64,000 nucleotides of DNA from Flavobacterium succinicans (GCF_001662485.1 NZ_JMTM01000035.1:1-64000), one strand, 5' to 3'; positions 18,301 through 27,170 are shown, counted from the first letter of the stretch. Notes: generated by a model not told the origin, from the letters alone. A program made the numbers and translations.

Positions 18301-20425
18301 TTTCTTGATACAGTTTTAGTAATTTTTCTAATGCAATTTTAATTTTAGACAAAGGTTGCGAAAAACCATATTTATCTTTTTGAGTCAATTTAGAATATAC
18401 TGAATCCGCCTCGATTTTTGGTAAAGCATAAGGAGCAATTGCTTTTGGATTATAAAAACCATATCCATTTTCAACAGAAAGCAACTGCTTGTTTTCATTC
18501 TGATTTAGTTGTTCCAAAAACTTCGTTTCTTTCTCAGTGATTTTTGGTTTTTCGGAATACACTTTTACCCAATTATCAACTTTATCGGTCAATTTTTTGG
18601 CTTTTTGCAATTGCATCATGATATCCAATGCAGACAAACGCTGTTCCAAATCGCCGTTATCAATTAATTGATTTACAAACTGTTCAATTATAGAATCCCT
18701 TTGTTGCAACAACATGGTAGTAAGATGCTTTTTCAAATTTGAATTCTTTCTTTTGAATAAACCTTGAAAAGTTCCTAATTCTGATGCCGATAAATCAACT
18801 TTTTTAAGTGCGCAAATTGCAGTGGCAACCAATGCTTCTCCTCTATCTTTTAAAATTCTAACCGCAAAATTTCTTTGAAAATCGGTTGGTTCTTTTTTGC
18901 AGGTATTTTGATTTAGATAATAAAAAGAATAGCAATAGAAATCCTCTAAAATCTCACGAGCAAGTTTCTCTCTTATAGATAGCGAGAATTCTTCAAAATG
19001 ATGTAAGATGATATCTAATTTTTCATTTTTATCCCCTATCAAATGAATGGCACAAGAGTACAAAGTGTCTTTTTCAAATTTTACTGTCAACCATGAGAAA
19101 ACTTTGCTTTCAAAGTTTTTTTCTTTAACAGTGATTTTTTGTGACAAATTATAAACTTTTTCAAAGAAGTTTGGATAATCATCATTATCTATATAAAATT
19201 TTGATTTAGAATTTACATTCAACAAAGATTCCATTCTATTCAATGAGAATGCTAATACTTGCAAATTATCATCATTTAATGCTTTATAATACAAAGGCAT
19301 TTCGATATAAGGATCGTTCGTTTCTCCAGCAAATTTCAGCGCCAAACATTGCTTCTCAATCGAACCTTTTTCTACTAATTCATGCAAATGTGGCACTGTT
19401 TTTTCAACATCCAAAACACCTTGCACCCAAAGTGCCATATAAACTTCATTATTGTTTTTGCTTTTAATTCCAGTTTCAATGGTTTCTGGATTCGCAAAAT
19501 AACCTTGTGCTAATTGAATAATTCCTCTTATAGTGGTTTCTTTTTCAGCATCCCAACCTAAACCTGTCCAAGTATCGATAGCTCTTACAACTGATGAAAA
19601 ACGACTTAATTTATTTTCGATAATTACATTTATCATGTACTTCAATGCGCCTACACTGGTTTCGTCTAATGCTTCTAAAACCGTTTGACGCAATCCTTCT
19701 TGACGTTGGGCAGATAAAAGTAGTTTTTCGACTAATTCCCAACATTCTTTTTTCTCACTATTCAATAATGCTTTTATAATACCCCGAGATACTTTTCCAA
19801 CAGCATCTTTATTGAAGATAATGTCTTCCATCAATTGATACAATTGGGTATTTCCCATATCCAAAGCTGCTGACCATATCATAAACTGATTTTGGTTGTT
19901 GCTTATTTCATTATCATAGCGAACTTGTTCTTCAAGAGTTAAATCATAATATTTGCTGTCTTGATAATTATAAATAGAAGGTGCAGCAATTATGGAACGT
20001 AAGAAGTTAATTTGATTTACCAACAAATATTTTTTGTTATTTGGTGCTCTAAACGACCTCCTTGCATAACCGTTTTGATACATTTTATAAGGCAATCTGT
20101 TCCAAGCTTCTTGTACATATTTGGCATTTTCTGCTCCAAAAAAATAAATCAAAAGTTCATAATAATTCGTATCGTCCCAAAGATTTTCTGTAACATATTT
20201 TTCAAAAACAGTGAGTGATTTAGAACCTAAAGAAACGTAAATATTATTGTAATTGTCTTCTAACTTCAATAATTCCAGTCCAAAAATGGCAACTTCTTTT
20301 TTGAGTTTGGTTTTGGAGAATAAATTGGATAATAGCCCACTTTCAGCAATTTCTTTTAATTGCTTTTTGAATTCCTTAATTGGATTATTTATTTTCTTGT
20401 GCTCAAGCGTAGTTTCTATAGACAT
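15356..20425 (-). CDS. Giant DUF4132-domain protein (MolR/YehI-like)
   Basis: The 1689-residue soluble protein has no signal peptide or membrane segment. Residues 1 to about 1100 are largely alpha-helical, with repeated short helical pairs (for example residues 180-400) that look HEAT-like. This region probably corresponds to the DUF5724 family that often precedes DUF4132. DUF4132 itself begins at about residue 1170 (NGHRRARLYSDTLTGDLKIR) and continues through LRVYGLVPLSK, TMENLARNAGYPDPIRLTWA and a long C-terminal beta/alpha region. E. coli relatives are MolR/YehI; their biochemical role is not established and they usually sit in operons with a MoxR AAA+ ATPase and VWA-domain proteins. Here neither is present; only a 144-residue protein lies upstream, 110 bases away and on the same strand. 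I do not assign a function. Confidence 0.85.
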   Translation of the reverse strand: MSIETTLEHKKINNPIKEFKKQLKEIAESGLLSNLFSKTKLKKEVAIFGLELLKLEDNYNNIYVSLGSKSLTVFEKYVTENLWDDTNYYELLIYFFGAENAKYVQEAWNRLPYKMYQNGYARRSFRAPNNKKYLLVNQINFLRSIIAAPSIYNYQDSKYYDLTLEEQVRYDNEISNNQNQFMIWSAALDMGNTQLYQLMEDIIFNKDAVGKVSRGIIKALLNSEKKECWELVEKLLLSAQRQEGLRQTVLEALDETSVGALKYMINVIIENKLSRFSSVVRAIDTWTGLGWDAEKETTIRGIIQLAQGYFANPETIETGIKSKNNNEVYMALWVQGVLDVEKTVPHLHELVEKGSIEKQCLALKFAGETNDPYIEMPLYYKALNDDNLQVLAFSLNRMESLLNVNSKSKFYIDNDDYPNFFEKVYNLSQKITVKEKNFESKVFSWLTVKFEKDTLYSCAIHLIGDKNEKLDIILHHFEEFSLSIREKLAREILEDFYCYSFYYLNQNTCKKEPTDFQRNFAVRILKDRGEALVATAICALKKVDLSASELGTFQGLFKRKNSNLKKHLTTMLLQQRDSIIEQFVNQLIDNGDLEQRLSALDIMMQLQKAKKLTDKVDNWVKVYSEKPKITEKETKFLEQLNQNENKQLLSVENGYGFYNPKAIAPYALPKIEADSVYSKLTQKDKYGFSQPLSKIKIALEKLLKLYQENANYEYETENWNNSKETVLLGNDFSPIARNTEKFTAEQLFQNYPLHHIWQKWMEDSGLTGSDLFLLTFVENCDRKVFREVLQDYVFYHKDTIPNPTKNGYSWNNPIKNILYCLSHKYSFEDKDSFLIDACTKLYSNLPKSVIEYKYVPKKDDYYYKRKGDGWQSENFFDVFLNAINDFDELTESEKIKLWQLYRWRQFTGLKENIEHSLPPLHLYCEAYHQKVIAKDEIYEGILDAERLRFLTDSKNRFQHYHNCTTEILLQKYDFLQPMIDNIRDTFLDIEVKRGDSNTTVTKFVQSFQKIYGINRFVELLQGLGKGNLYKGYIYYWNNEEMSKQKLFSSLLKNSYPKETDTFESFNEIIKKEKFTEDRLIQAAIYAPQWQKFISNYIDWNGLDEGIWWLHAHTKTASYSSVNSELESEMAKYSAVDLQDFKDGAVDKDWFLSAYKKLGKAKWEMLYESAKYISDGNGHRRARLYSDTLTGDLKIREVTAKVKDKRDQDYLRVYGLVPLSKTNPEKDVLARYEYLQQFKKESKEFGSMKQTSEALAIRVTMENLARNAGYPDPIRLTWAMETKQVQNILSKETQVEIDGITIGLTIDKEGKAELITYKEDKELKAIPAKLKKEPAVLELGNHRKVMREQWTRSRKGLEEAMIRGDEFLYAEMQNLFEHPVISKHLEKLVFVTNENQVGFFVDGNLVSSQGEVIPLNENVTFRIAHCFDLHKNKVWTDFQSYCFNNKLKQPFKQIFRELYVPTPDELKEKSISRRYAGHQVQPKQTLALLKSRGWKVDYEEGLQKVFHKEGYQVKLYAMADWFSPADVESPTLETIEFHSLKDYKNIDFEDVNPRIFSEIMRDIDLVVSVAHVGGVDPEASHSSIEMRAVLLRETSRLFKLSNVEIKENHAIIKGTLADYSIHLGSAVVHQMPGKYLSILPIHSQHRGRLFLPFADEDPKSAEVMSKVLLFAKDNEIQDPTVLSQIDRKTT

Positions 20426-20535
20426 ACAGTGCGATTTTATTATAGTGCAAGTTTATGTAGTTTCGACAATAGACAATAAAAACAACGTCTATTAAACGTC
20501 TACAAATAGTTTTTTTCGAGGGTTTTAGCAATTTT

Positions 20536-20970
20536 TCACCAATAACTACACGCAAGAAAAGTCAATCGAATAAAAGTGACGGTTTTGTTTTCAGACAAGT
20601 CGATTTCTTGATTTAGATTTTGTAGTTCATCATCGCCATAAAAAACAGCATACATTCCGTCTTCAAAAGCTTGAATTGCGGTTTCTTGCGCTTTGACTAA
20701 ATCGGGTATATTGTGGTTGTACAAGGCTCCAAAACTTACTTTTCCAGTATCGGTAAGTAGTGGTAGATAATTATCTTTAGGAAGATTTGTTTTGTCTTCA
20801 TCATCAACCTCAAATGAAGAGGTTACAAATTGATTTACTTGTTGCTCAACTACTAATTGCAATAGTTTTTTAATTGATATAATAGCGTTTGAAGTAGCTA
20901 TTTCAATCCTTTTTTCTTGAAGAATAGGATGTTTTTTTCCTAATTGTTTTACGGAAATTGTTAGGTTCAT
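20536..20970 (-). CDS. Small uncharacterised protein, likely partner of the DUF4132 protein
   Basis: The 144-residue product is acidic, without signal peptide or membrane segment. It starts MNLTISVKQLGKKHPILQEK and ends in a hydrophobic beta-like stretch TVTFIRLTFLACSYW. In the middle is an acidic linker (SSFEVDDEDKTNLPKDNY) and a helical part (DLVKAQETAIQAFEDGMYAV). I do not recognise a named family. It precedes the DUF4132 gene on the same strand by 110 bases with no terminator between, so the two are probably cotranscribed. I infer a functional link with the giant protein. Confidence 0.65.
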   Translation of the reverse strand: MNLTISVKQLGKKHPILQEKRIEIATSNAIISIKKLLQLVVEQQVNQFVTSSFEVDDEDKTNLPKDNYLPLLTDTGKVSFGALYNHNIPDLVKAQETAIQAFEDGMYAVFYGDDELQNLNQEIDLSENKTVTFIRLTFLACSYW

Positions 20971-21346
20971 TATGAATAAGGCTTTCGTTTGGTTGTTTTT
21001 ATTGATAACTTATTATTAAGTATTAGTTATCTTGAAAATGGGTTAAACAGGGGTTGGGTGGTTATATATTTAAAATGACTTCAGAATAATCAAACATTAA
21101 ATGTATAGATTTCAAATGATTTTTAATCATATAGATGAAATTTATTTGTTAGTAGTCACGTATGGTATGCCTCGTCAGTTCGCTTTGCTCGGGTCGCAGC
21201 ATAAAGTGTGAATCACCAAACTACTAGGAATTTAGCGAGACGCTTTGTTTTCATAAAAAAAATTTAGATCATGTAAAACCAAAAAAACTACAAAATAGCC
21301 CAACGGTTACTTCGTAGTTTTGTTAGTATTCAGGTATTTTTTTGGA
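20971..21346. promoter_or_regulatory. Upstream region of the DUF4132 module, non-coding
   Basis: This 376-base segment holds no gene on either strand. It should contain the promoter for the two-gene DUF4132 module. Around 21289-21323 an inverted repeat AAAACTAC / GTAGTTTT could form a hairpin. No confident promoter motif was picked. Confidence 0.35.
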
Positions 21347-21498
21347 AATTAATTGCCTCTAGCTTTAGTTGGAGGGGTAAATTTTGAAAGGATTAAAGGC
21401 TTTAGTCAAAATTAGCTGCCTTTATTTGGCTAAAGCCAATGCAATCAATCCCCATAACTCCAGCTAAAGCTGGAGCCAATTGAAGCAAGACAAGCAGA
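21347..21498 (-). repeat. Three-hairpin intergenic repeat, copy A
   Basis: About 150 bases with three consecutive palindromic units: CTCCAGCTTTAGCTGGAG, GGCTTTAGCC paired with (G)GCTAAAGCC, and CTCCAACTAAAG paired with CTTTAGTTGGAG-type sequence. The reverse complement matches copy B at 26955-27110 over its whole length with scattered substitutions and small indels. It lies downstream of the CocE gene. It resembles REP-type palindromic repeats, and no transposase gene is present in the window. Confidence 0.8.
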
Positions 21499-21576
21499 GC
21501 AATTACAAGCTTATGGTCTCATTTTTCCTGTTTCCTTTTCTTTTTACTGGCCACTAACTATTTGGTTTTTTTCTAT

Positions 21577-21604
21577 AAAAAAACCTCCAAACTAGTTTGG
21601 AGGT
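21577..21604 (-). terminator. Terminator after the CocE/NonD hydrolase gene
   Basis: On the minus strand a perfect inverted repeat ACCTCCAAAC / GTTTGGAGGT is followed by a run of seven T, about 25 bases after the hydrolase stop codon. Confidence 0.85.
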
Positions 21605-21629
21605 AATTACAAATGAAAGAATTCATTCT

Positions 21630-23477
21630 TTATTTCAAAACGGTGAATTCAATAGCTGAGTCTGAATACACACGATGGGTTTGTTTTTTGAAATCTTCTG
21701 GCTTGGCATAAAATATGTTCGGCACAAAAGTTTGAGGATTCAAATCTATCAGAGGAAACCAAGTACTTTGTACTTGAATTTGAATTTTATGTCCTTTTTT
21801 AAAGGTGTGAAAAACATCTTGTAATTTTACATTTACCGGAGTTTTTTCGTTGGCAACAAAAGGTTCTGGATTTATGAAACTATTGCGAAAACGTCCTCTC
21901 ATTACTTCACTGCGCACCATCATGTGATAATTACTCATTTTTAGATACGGCTGCACTTCTTTGGTTTCAGGTTCGTCATTTGGGAAAACATCCACTACTT
22001 TAACTACCCAATCCGCATCGGTTCCAGTGGTGGCTACTTGTAATTTGGCTAAAATATCTCCCGCCAAAGTAACATCTTCTGCTAAAACAGCTGTTTCAAA
22101 AACCAAAACATCAGGTCTTCTTGCCGCAAATCGTTGATCATCGGTCATATATTTTCTTGGCGTCAAACCTTGCTGTTTGATATCTTCAGAATGTGGTACA
22201 GGCTTCTTTGGGTCACTGATAAATTCCTCAAAAGAAACTGCTTCAGCATTTTTAGTTAATTTTTGTTGCGGTTGCAAATAGAATTGTTGTTTCTCTGTGT
22301 TTTTTGGAGGCCAAGTATCGTAGGTTTTCCATTCTTTTCTTCCTGTATCAAAAACATAAGCTTCGGGTAATTTGTTCTCCCCTTTCCCATTATTTTTCAA
22401 GAAATGACGGAAAAAATTAGCTTCAATATTCTTTTGATAAAAACCAGAAATACTGTCACCAAAATTAATATTGCCTATAATTTGTTTTTCTGAATTTCTA
22501 GCCCAATCGCCGTGGCTCCAAGGCCCCATAACAATCGTATTGTAATTTTTACTGCTTTTTTCTATGGTTGAATACGTATTCAATGGACCGTACAAATCTT
22601 CAGCATCGAACCAACCGCCAACAATCATTACAGCAGGTTTGATGTTTTTTAAATGCTGTAACAAACCTCTTTTTTGCCAGAATTCGTCATAGCTTGAATG
22701 TTCTTTTAATTGTTGCCAAAATTCATTGGAAGAATCGTAATACTTGTCCAAATTCACTAAAGGCCCAGCATTCAAAAAGAACTGATAATCATCATTGGTA
22801 CCTACATTTGGAAACTTAAACCAAGCTTCTGTAGTTGGCTTTGTTTTTTGAGGACCAAAAAGTGGCGTTACTTTCCAATAACTCAACAAATAAGCCCCAT
22901 TATGATGAAAGTCATCAAAGAAGAAGTCACTAATACAAGCCTGAGGAGATACTGCTTTTAAGGCAGGATGTCCACTCAATAAGGAATAAGAAGCATAATA
23001 ACCTGGATATGAAATTCCCCAAGTCCCCACATTTCCATTGTTATTGGCTACATTTTTCACCAACCAATCAATAGTATCGTAGGTATCTGAAGCTTCATCA
23101 ACTTCGGTTTTTCCTTTTTTATTTGGAATATATCCTCTCATATTATCATACAATCCATCGCTCATATAGCGTCCACGAACATCTTGATACACTACGATGT
23201 ATCCTTCTTTCATCATCGTTTCGTTAGGAGCAATGCTTCTTTTAAATTGGTCTGGTCCGTAAGGCGCGCAATTGTAGGGAGTACGCTGCATTACAATAGG
23301 ATACTTTTTAGAGGTATCTTTTGGGGAATAAATAGCTGTAAACAATTCTAAGCCATCCCGCATTTTGATTCGCACCTCTTGCTTAGTATAATTTTCAGCT
23401 ACATAGTTGGGTTTCTTTTCTTGTCCTAATGCCGAAAGACACAAAAACAAAAAAGGAAGCATTAGTAATTTTTTCAT
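21630..23477 (-). CDS. Secreted CocE/NonD-family hydrolase (X-Pro peptidase / acyl ester hydrolase type)
   Basis: The 615-residue product begins with a signal peptide (MKKLLMLPFLFLCLSALG, then QEKK). An alpha/beta-hydrolase domain carries the nucleophile motif GTWGISYPG (Ser about residue 156) and VVYQDVRGRYMSDG. VGGWFDAEDLYGPL probably gives the catalytic Asp, and GPWSHGDWARN the His. The C-terminal jelly-roll domain of the X-Pro dipeptidyl-peptidase family runs from about residue 400 to the end (VLVFETAVLAEDVTLAGDI). Family members are alpha-amino-acid ester hydrolases, glutaryl acylases and dipeptidases; which substrate is cleaved cannot be decided here. It has its own terminator, and a hairpin separates it from dsbD upstream. 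Confidence 0.88.
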   Translation of the reverse strand: MKKLLMLPFLFLCLSALGQEKKPNYVAENYTKQEVRIKMRDGLELFTAIYSPKDTSKKYPIVMQRTPYNCAPYGPDQFKRSIAPNETMMKEGYIVVYQDVRGRYMSDGLYDNMRGYIPNKKGKTEVDEASDTYDTIDWLVKNVANNNGNVGTWGISYPGYYASYSLLSGHPALKAVSPQACISDFFFDDFHHNGAYLLSYWKVTPLFGPQKTKPTTEAWFKFPNVGTNDDYQFFLNAGPLVNLDKYYDSSNEFWQQLKEHSSYDEFWQKRGLLQHLKNIKPAVMIVGGWFDAEDLYGPLNTYSTIEKSSKNYNTIVMGPWSHGDWARNSEKQIIGNINFGDSISGFYQKNIEANFFRHFLKNNGKGENKLPEAYVFDTGRKEWKTYDTWPPKNTEKQQFYLQPQQKLTKNAEAVSFEEFISDPKKPVPHSEDIKQQGLTPRKYMTDDQRFAARRPDVLVFETAVLAEDVTLAGDILAKLQVATTGTDADWVVKVVDVFPNDEPETKEVQPYLKMSNYHMMVRSEVMRGRFRNSFINPEPFVANEKTPVNVKLQDVFHTFKKGHKIQIQVQSTWFPLIDLNPQTFVPNIFYAKPEDFKKQTHRVYSDSAIEFTVLK

Positions 23478-23499
23478 ATTGGTTGGTTTATTGATAATT

Positions 23500-23541
23500 C
23501 GTAAAAATAAGAAATCCCATCCGTTTTCACAGATGGGATTA
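23500..23541 (-). terminator. Terminator between dsbD and the CocE gene
   Basis: On the minus strand AATCCCATC / GATGGGATT form a perfect 9-base stem with a 10-base loop, followed by TTCTTATTTTT. It lies between the dsbD stop and the CocE start. Confidence 0.7.
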
Positions 23542-23559
23542 CAAAAAATATATTGAACT

Positions 23560-25593
23560 TTAAAATTTAGAAATACCTGCTTTTAGCCAAGCTTCGTACT
23601 CTTCAATACCAACATAACTTATGGTAGGTTGTGCTGCATTCAGACTTTTTCCTTCTAAATCTGTCAAGACATACAAAGGCTGGGTGTTTGTTTTATATCG
23701 AGTAATCATAAAATCCGTCCATTTATCTCCAATGGTTTCAATTTCAGAATCGGTTGCTTTGGAGAAGAATTGCTCGTTTTTTGGCAATTCTCTTTTATCA
23801 TCCACATACAATGAAATCACGACCACTTTCTCTTTTAAAATTGACAATACATTAGGATTCGACCAAACATTGTTTTCCATTTTACGACAATTTACACAAG
23901 CGAAACCTGTAAAATCGAGCATAATAGGCTTATTTACAGTTTTGGCATAAGCCAATCCTTTATCATAATCATCAAAGACTACAATCCCATGAGGACCACT
24001 TTTAGCTCCCTCTGGAAGTATCGCTGTAGCTACAGTTTTTGAAGAACCTCCAAATCCCATTGGGCTTTCGCTATATTCCATTGGCGGAGGAAATGCATTG
24101 ATAAATTTCAATGGCGCACCCCATAATCCTGGAATTAAATAAAAGGTAAACATTAATGAAAGTAATCCCATATACAGTCTACCCACAGAAATATGTCCTA
24201 CTGGACTATCGTGTGGCAGCGTGATTTTTCCAAAAAGATACAACGATAACGCTCCAAAAATAGCAATCCAAATGGCGATAAAAACTTCGCGTTCTAGCAA
24301 ATGCAATTGCAATACCAAATCTGCATTGGATAAAAATTTGAAAGCCAAAGCCAATTCTAAAAATCCAAGAACTACTTTTACGGTATTCAACCAACCTCCA
24401 GATTTTGGTAAAGAATTTAACCATCCCGGGAACATCGCAAACAACATAAAAGGTAAGGCTAAGGCTAAGGAAAAGCCTAACATTCCTACTACTGGTGCGA
24501 TTCCGCCTTTAGAAGCGGCTTCTACCAATAAAGTTCCAACAATAGGACCAGTACAAGAAAAGGATACAATGGCCAATGCCAAAGCCATAAACAAAATACC
24601 TATGATTCCACCTCGGTCGGCTTGGCTGTCTACTTTGTTTGCCCAAGAATTCGGCAACATAATTTCGAATGCGCCTAAAAAAGATGTGGCGAAAACAATC
24701 AATAAAACGAAGAAAATAAGGTTAAACCAAACATTGGTAGATAAAGCATTCAACGCATCAGCACCGAAAATCCAAGTAACCAATAAGCCCAAACCTACAT
24801 AAATAACAATTATAGAAATTCCGTAGATAATGGCATTTCTGATTCCTGCTGCTTTATTTTTACTTTGCTTGGTAAAGAAACTTACCGTCATTGGAATCAT
24901 TGGAAAAACACAAGGCGTTAACAATGCTGCAAAACCAGATAAAAAAGCAATAAAGAAAATCGCCCACAACCCGTGTTCTGTTGTTGCGCTTTTTGCTGGA
25001 GTTATTTGAGAAGTCTCCGTAGTATCTGAATCTTTTACAGTATCAGCGGCGACTGTTGTTGTAGAATCTATCGTCTGCGCAGTCGTATCTTTTACTAAAT
25101 CATTAATCGGAGTAGTTGGAGATGCTGTTGTAGCAGCGTTTTTCAACTCAGGAATTGAAATGCTAAATTTCTTTTCGAGATTGATACAAACTTCTTTACA
25201 AGCCTGAAAATTCAGCTCTACTTCTATGGTCTTAACTCCTTTATTTACTAGACTTATTTCTTGAGTTATTTGTGCTTTTTTCTCAAAAAAAGTTTCATTT
25301 ACTTCAAAAATATCATTGTATGCAGTTCTTGTTTTACTTTCTTTGGCTTTGCCTACTAAGGTGTAATTCCCTTTTTGATTTTTGAAATTAACTTCTAAAG
25401 GCAGTGGACCACCATCAGGAGTAAACTGTGAATATACGTGCCATTCGTTTTCGATGGTCGCATTGAATGTAACTATAAAATTGGTTGCTGATTTTTGTTC
25501 GATTTTGGTGGTCCATTTTACTGGGTCCAAAATTTGGGCGTTACCCAAACTACAAAAGAAAACTAAAAGTCCTAAAAGAAGGTGTTTTTTCAT
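23560..25593 (-). CDS. dsbD: Thiol:disulfide interchange protein DsbD
   Basis: DsbD carries reducing power from cytoplasmic thioredoxin across the inner membrane to periplasmic substrates. The 677-residue product has a signal peptide and an N-terminal immunoglobulin-like domain (about 25-160) with the Cys pair ACKEVC. A Thr/Ser/Asp-rich linker leads to a membrane domain of about eight helices (about 210-490) beginning ALLTPCVFPMIPMTVSF and containing SFSCTGPIVGTLL, which supply the two membrane redox Cys. A C-terminal thioredoxin domain holds FACVNCRKME (CxxC at about 566). All three Cys pairs are present, so it is probably fully active. It starts 8 bases after tilS ends and is likely cotranscribed with it. 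Confidence 0.93.
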   Translation of the reverse strand: MKKHLLLGLLVFFCSLGNAQILDPVKWTTKIEQKSATNFIVTFNATIENEWHVYSQFTPDGGPLPLEVNFKNQKGNYTLVGKAKESKTRTAYNDIFEVNETFFEKKAQITQEISLVNKGVKTIEVELNFQACKEVCINLEKKFSISIPELKNAATTASPTTPINDLVKDTTAQTIDSTTTVAADTVKDSDTTETSQITPAKSATTEHGLWAIFFIAFLSGFAALLTPCVFPMIPMTVSFFTKQSKNKAAGIRNAIIYGISIIVIYVGLGLLVTWIFGADALNALSTNVWFNLIFFVLLIVFATSFLGAFEIMLPNSWANKVDSQADRGGIIGILFMALALAIVSFSCTGPIVGTLLVEAASKGGIAPVVGMLGFSLALALPFMLFAMFPGWLNSLPKSGGWLNTVKVVLGFLELALAFKFLSNADLVLQLHLLEREVFIAIWIAIFGALSLYLFGKITLPHDSPVGHISVGRLYMGLLSLMFTFYLIPGLWGAPLKFINAFPPPMEYSESPMGFGGSSKTVATAILPEGAKSGPHGIVVFDDYDKGLAYAKTVNKPIMLDFTGFACVNCRKMENNVWSNPNVLSILKEKVVVISLYVDDKRELPKNEQFFSKATDSEIETIGDKWTDFMITRYKTNTQPLYVLTDLEGKSLNAAQPTISYVGIEEYEAWLKAGISKF

Positions 25594-25601
25594 TACTTAA
25601 C

Positions 25602-26915
25602 TTATATTAATTCTATTTTTAAAATTGTGTTGGTGGTGTTCTCTACTTTAAATCGTTCGTCAGCTCGCATTCCTATTACCCAAACAATGGCCTCCTTGGA
25701 ACACAAAAGCCAAGTATTTTCTTTGTCTAAAAGTGAAATTTTTTCATCTTTAAAAAACTTACTTACTTTCTTGCTTTTGCCGTTCATTCCCAAAGGATAA
25801 AAAAAGTCGCCTTCTTGCCATTTTCTGAGCACCAAAGGATAGGCTACCTTAGATTCATCGACAAAGATAGCACTTGAATCTGCTTTGTTAATGTCTGCTA
25901 CTTTACAAAACTGGAGTTTTAAGGGAATCTTAACTTTGTCTTGATTTTTTTCGATGAAATACACCTCCTTTTCAGGCTCTTGTATTGGACTCAAAATAAA
26001 AAAATCGCGGTCTTTTAGCAATCGGTAATCTGCTGAAAAAACTTGTTTTCCTGATTGACTATCGACCAAATTGTAAATGTCATCCCAAGCCGAAAAGCCA
26101 TATTCTTTAAGCCATTGGTACAAATAAGAGGCATAATTTGGCAAGCGCAATAATTGCTTTACATCAAAATAAATGGTATCCTCTTCTTCTCTTGCTACTT
26201 GCTGATAAACCATACTAGCCGCATCTGAAACCAATTCTTGTGCTTGTTGCAAATACTCCTGAGTCATTCCAAAAGCTTTTAAAAAATCAGGATTCAGCTC
26301 TTTGAGCATTGGAACTAAATGATGGCGAATTTGGTTACGCAAATATTTATCCGAGGCATTACTGCTGTCTTCTCGCCACTGTAAGTTATTGGCTTTAGCA
26401 TATTCCTCAATTGCTGTTCTAGAAAAAGGCAACAATGGTCGAAGTACCGCTTCGTTTTGAGCAGGTATACCCGACAATCCGTCTAAACCTGTGCCTCTTG
26501 AGAGGTTAATCAAAAAAGTTTCCAAATTATCATCTGCGTGATGGGCTGTTAAAACAAAGTCGAATTGATGGAGCTCCAGTTGTTCATAAAACCAATCGTA
26601 ACGCAGTTCTCTTGCGGCAACTTGTGTCGAAAGTTTATAATCATTGGCAAATGCCTGAGTATCGAATTGGGTGCAATAAAAGGGAATTTGATGTTGAAGC
26701 GCATACTCTTGAACAAAACTTTGGTCTTCAAAACTTTCAATGCCACGGAGTTGAAAATTGCAATGCGCGATAGCAATGGTGTAAGGCAATTGCTGCAACA
26801 AATGCAAAAGAACCATACTGTCTATTCCACCGCTTACGGCCAACAATAATTTTTTGTTTTCGAGAAACGGAAATTGAGTTTGTAGATGTTGGTAAAAGAG
26901 GTTTTGCATACTCAA
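25602..26915 (-). CDS. tilS: tRNA(Ile)-lysidine synthase
   Basis: TilS attaches lysine to C34 of the CAU-anticodon isoleucine tRNA, changing its specificity from AUG to AUA. The 437-residue product shows the PP-loop AVSGGIDSMVLLHLL (residues 26-40), AIAHCNFQLRG, and LTAHHADDNLETFLINLSRG with RGTGLDGLSGIP. The C-terminal region (about 350-437) corresponds to the TilS substrate-binding domain (FYPLGMNGKSKKVSKFFKDEK). Length and domains are those of the family. It is an essential gene in most bacteria. It is read in the same direction as dsbD with 8 bases between them. Confidence 0.95.
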   Translation of the reverse strand: MSMQNLFYQHLQTQFPFLENKKLLLAVSGGIDSMVLLHLLQQLPYTIAIAHCNFQLRGIESFEDQSFVQEYALQHQIPFYCTQFDTQAFANDYKLSTQVAARELRYDWFYEQLELHQFDFVLTAHHADDNLETFLINLSRGTGLDGLSGIPAQNEAVLRPLLPFSRTAIEEYAKANNLQWREDSSNASDKYLRNQIRHHLVPMLKELNPDFLKAFGMTQEYLQQAQELVSDAASMVYQQVAREEEDTIYFDVKQLLRLPNYASYLYQWLKEYGFSAWDDIYNLVDSQSGKQVFSADYRLLKDRDFFILSPIQEPEKEVYFIEKNQDKVKIPLKLQFCKVADINKADSSAIFVDESKVAYPLVLRKWQEGDFFYPLGMNGKSKKVSKFFKDEKISLLDKENTWLLCSKEAIVWVIGMRADERFKVENTTNTILKIELI

Positions 26916-26954
26916 ATTTACATTTTTTTAATTAAATTCCTTTTTTAACTACTC

Positions 26955-27110
26955 AACTTGTCTTGCTTTCAATTGGCTCCAGCTTTAGCTGGAGTTATAG
27001 GGATTGATTGTGTATTGGCTTTAGCCCAAAAAAACAGCTAATTTTGGCTAAAGCCTTTAAAAATTCTAATTACACCCCTCCCCTCCAACTAAAGTTGGAG
27101 GCAATTAATA
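26955..27110 (+). repeat. Three-hairpin intergenic repeat, copy B (inverted relative to copy A)
   Basis: Contains CTCCAGCTTTAGCTGGAG (about 26988), GGCTTTAGCC pairing with GGCTAAAGCC (27017-27055) and CTCCAACT-AAAGTTGGAG (27082-27101). Its reverse complement corresponds to 21347-21498 with many point differences, so the two copies are old and not a recent duplication. It lies upstream of tilS and downstream of pabB, outside both coding regions. No flanking open frame for a RAYT transposase is present here. Confidence 0.8.
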
Positions 27111-27170
27111 TCAAAAAAAGCTGAGTAATTTCGCTTTTTTTGTTTCCAAAAATAGACAATTGTTAGTCTT

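Noticed and set aside
21165..21200. Short similarity between 21165-21200 and 48243-48270 (TATGGTATGC...TTCGCT...GGTCG)
   Set aside because: Only about 20 scattered bases agree and no hairpin is shared, so I do not call it a repeat family from two places.
24221..24802. Open frame of 193 codons on the plus strand
   Set aside because: It lies wholly antisense to the membrane domain of dsbD; the Lys/Asn/Pro-rich product is a shadow of hydrophobic codons on the other strand.
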